Shown here piece after piece: positions 13,776 through 15,061 of a stretch of 15,061 nucleotides of DNA (position 1 is the stretch's first letter; each line of letters starts with the position of its first letter). Position numbers and translations under genes: made by a program. The notes under the pieces were generated by a model, which worked only from the letters and a program-made list of their open reading frames with translations, did no database searches and was not told the origin of the DNA. The stretch is from Anaerolineales bacterium (GTDB taxonomy: Bacteria; Chloroflexota; Anaerolineae; Anaerolineales; UBA6663). The stretch covers positions 1-15,061 of the forward strand of contig JAEURM010000019.1 of NCBI GenBank assembly GCA_016789245.1, given 5' to 3'.

Positions 13776-14198
13776 CTAACTGTTACTGTTCTGCTTTTTG
13801 CGCCAGCGGCGGCCTTCATTATCATCGGGCACGAAGACGCTGAGGACGATGCTGATGATAGAGACAATCAGCGCGCCGAAGAAGGCTGGCCAGAAGCCAT
13901 CTACCGTGAAGCCCACACCAAAGGCCGTGCCAATTTGCCCGGCCAAGTAAAACATCAGTGTGTTCACCAACAATGTGCCCAAACCCAACGTGAGGATGAT
14001 GAGCGGGCAGGTGAGCAAAGTAATGATGGGCCGGATGATGGCGTTGACCAAGCCGAAGATGAAGGCGAGGGCCAAAATAGATTGCCACTCACGCGGGCCG
14101 CTGATGCCGGGCACGCCGTTGAATACGCCGGGGATGCCATTAATCACCACCCACAGCGCCACCGCGTTAATGGCGAGACGAATTAAGAGTTTGAACAT
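13776..14198 (-). CDS. YvlD-like / phage holin family 4 membrane protein
   Basis: A 140-residue membrane protein with four hydrophobic segments at about 5-25, 40-56, 61-85 and 104-123. The central signature NAIIRPIITLLTCPLIILTL and the following LGTLLVNTLMFYLAG match the YvlD/COG1950 family (phage holin superfamily IV in domain databases), whose bacterial chromosomal members have no proven lytic role. The charged tail (DDNEGRRWRKKQ) is probably cytoplasmic. The start at 14198 is chosen because GGAGA lies 6 bases upstream. The open frame continues to 14288, but those extra 30 codons lie in an inverted-repeat region. No phage genes are nearby, so a housekeeping envelope role is more likely than lysis. 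Confidence 0.85.
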   Translation of the reverse strand: MFKLLIRLAINAVALWVVINGIPGVFNGVPGISGPREWQSILALAFIFGLVNAIIRPIITLLTCPLIILTLGLGTLLVNTLMFYLAGQIGTAFGVGFTVDGFWPAFFGALIVSIISIVLSVFVPDDNEGRRWRKKQNSNS

Positions 14199-14222
14199 TG
14201 TGATTCTCCATGAAACGAATTT

Positions 14223-14300
14223 CGTAATGTGTATTGCGTGTTGCGTATAGCGTACCAAACGGAATACCAAACACGCAATACGCCACACCGTTACATTACG
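14223..14300. repeat. Compound inverted repeat upstream of the YvlD-like gene
   Basis: CGTAATGT (14223-14230) plus GTATTGCGTGTT (14231-14242) pair with AACACGCAATAC (14270-14281) and ACATTACG (14293-14300). The inner 12-bp and outer 8-bp stems are both perfect, with an 11-base bulge on the right side. The loop and flanks repeat the words GCGTAT, AATAC and CGTA, like slipped copies of a short unit. It lies in the 171-base gap between two minus-strand genes. Confidence 0.65.
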
Positions 14301-14314
14301 TTTTACGTTTCACG
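14298..14314. repeat. Second copy of the 17-nt motif ACGTTTTACGTTTCACG
   Basis: Identical over 17 bases to 2894-2910. Both copies lie in gaps upstream of minus-strand genes, with the same orientation relative to those genes, and each is tied to an inverted repeat. It overlaps the end of the compound repeat at 14223-14300. Confidence 0.6.
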
Positions 14315-14369
14315 CCCAAGCAGGTTGCGGCGCGGGCTGGGTCATAACCCACTGTCCGGCAAACGTCAG

Positions 14370-15061
14370 TTAGTCTGCGGCGGCGGCGGCCGGAACAGTG
14401 GGCGCGGCATCATGGTCAGGAATCAAATCCTCCGCGTTACGCACCACCGGGTTGAGATAACCCGCCACACCCACCACGGTAGCCAAAGCGCCAGAAATCA
14501 CAAAAATCAAAGCCATGCCCGCGCCCGGCCCAGTGCCTACTAGCCAACCCAAAGAAGTGGCCAATGGGCTAGAAGCTAACCGCATCTGCGGCTCCAATAC
14601 AAAATCGGCCAGGGGGCCAGCAATTAGCGCCGTAATCGGCCCGGCAAACCACGCAATGAGCCGGCGCGCCGAGAACACACGGCCCTGTAAATCGGGCGGC
14701 ACTTTGCTTTGCCAAATGGCTTGGCTGGAGCCGTTCATAATTGGCCCCAAGAATGAGCCAATGAAAATACAAATACCCCATGTGAGCAAAGTGGTGCTCA
14801 GGCCTAAAAATAGGATGCCCACAATGCCGGTGATAATCCAGCCCCCGAGGATGCCGTGTACCCGCCGCCTAAAGCCACCCCATGCGCTCATCACCACGCC
14901 GCCAATAATGCCGCCTACCGCGCCAATGGATTGCACCGCCCCAAAGATGGCTTCATTGTTGCCGGTGCGCGCCAATAGCATGGGCGCTAACACCGCGAAG
15001 GCTAAACCCGCAAACAAATTAGCGGTGAAGAAAGTCAGTTGTAGGCCCAGCAAGCTAGGCC
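14370..15061 (-). CDS. MFS transporter, macrolide-efflux-like, C-terminal half (partial)
   Basis: The 5' end of the gene lies beyond base 15061, so only about 230 C-terminal residues are seen, with about six membrane segments. The MFS signature is the loop IWQSKVPPDLQGRVFSARRL followed by FAGPITALIAGPLADFVLEP. This resembles MFS_3-type drug or macrolide efflux proteins, which export small molecules using the proton gradient. The tail DHDAAPTVPAAAAAD is polar and cytoplasmic. The open frame has a TTG near 15053, but homologous proteins begin well upstream and the frame is open to the window edge, so this is not a real start. Substrate unknown. Confidence 0.88.
   Translation of the reverse strand, partial: PSLLGLQLTFFTANLFAGLAFAVLAPMLLARTGNNEAIFGAVQSIGAVGGIIGGVVMSAWGGFRRRVHGILGGWIITGIVGILFLGLSTTLLTWGICIFIGSFLGPIMNGSSQAIWQSKVPPDLQGRVFSARRLIAWFAGPITALIAGPLADFVLEPQMRLASSPLATSLGWLVGTGPGAGMALIFVISGALATVVGVAGYLNPVVRNAEDLIPDHDAAPTVPAAAAAD

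Noticed and set aside
13776..14198. Phage lysis cassette based on the holin-like family name
   Set aside because: No endolysin, integrase or other phage gene is nearby, and YvlD-like proteins are common chromosomal membrane proteins.
14199..14288. N-terminal extension of the YvlD-like protein
   Set aside because: The extension lies in an inverted-repeat region, and GGAGA marks ATG 14198.

Overview
The window reads as a chromosomal segment of a GC-rich bacterium, most likely a member of the Chloroflexota (Anaerolineae-like). This is inferred from the style of several proteins (Cys-containing LysM lipoprotein, fused COG3580/COG3581-type protein beside a separate activase, macrolide-efflux-like MFS protein, Rieske-fold protein resembling chloroflexal ones) and from many short hairpin repeats in the gaps. 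No rRNA, tRNA, CRISPR array or insertion sequence was seen.

Layout. Positions 1-2051 (+): tail of an ABC-2 type permease, then a NarL-type two-component pair (HisKA_3 histidine kinase and LuxR-type response regulator). Positions 2099-6200 (-): a class I glutamine amidotransferase-like hydrolase (peptidase C26), ribosomal protein L19 with a strong promoter and a hairpin at the start of its leader, a NUDIX ADP-ribose pyrophosphatase-like enzyme, a secreted double-LysM lipoprotein, and an SCP-x/archaeal-type thiolase. Positions 6348-9645 (+): a membrane-anchored Rieske-fold protein that has lost all four cluster ligands, a membrane-anchored TlpA/ResA-like thioredoxin, and two tandem flippase-like (YbhN/AglD family) membrane proteins. 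The second flippase gene is interrupted by a single in-frame TGA. Positions 9814-13629 (+): a tight three-gene operon made of a 745-residue fusion of COG3580-like (DUF2229) and COG3581-like domains, a BadF/HgdC-type ATPase activase with a Cys-rich tail, and an AhpD-like CxxC protein whose start overlaps the activase stop. Positions 13776-15061 (-): a small YvlD-like membrane protein and the C-terminal half of an MFS transporter running off the window.

How the genes may work together. The kinase and regulator probably control the adjacent ABC exporter. The 9814-13629 operon looks like an ATP-driven, low-potential electron-transfer system: the activase would energise the fused partner, but no canonical 2-hydroxyacyl-CoA dehydratase subunit is nearby, so its substrate is unknown. 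The Rieske-like and TlpA-like genes are adjacent and both membrane-anchored. The intergenic spaces are unusually rich in palindromes: a 42-nt perfect palindrome between convergent genes, a nested GTGACnGTCAC inverted repeat, a double-hairpin element between the two flippase paralogues, and a 17-nt motif present upstream of two unrelated genes.
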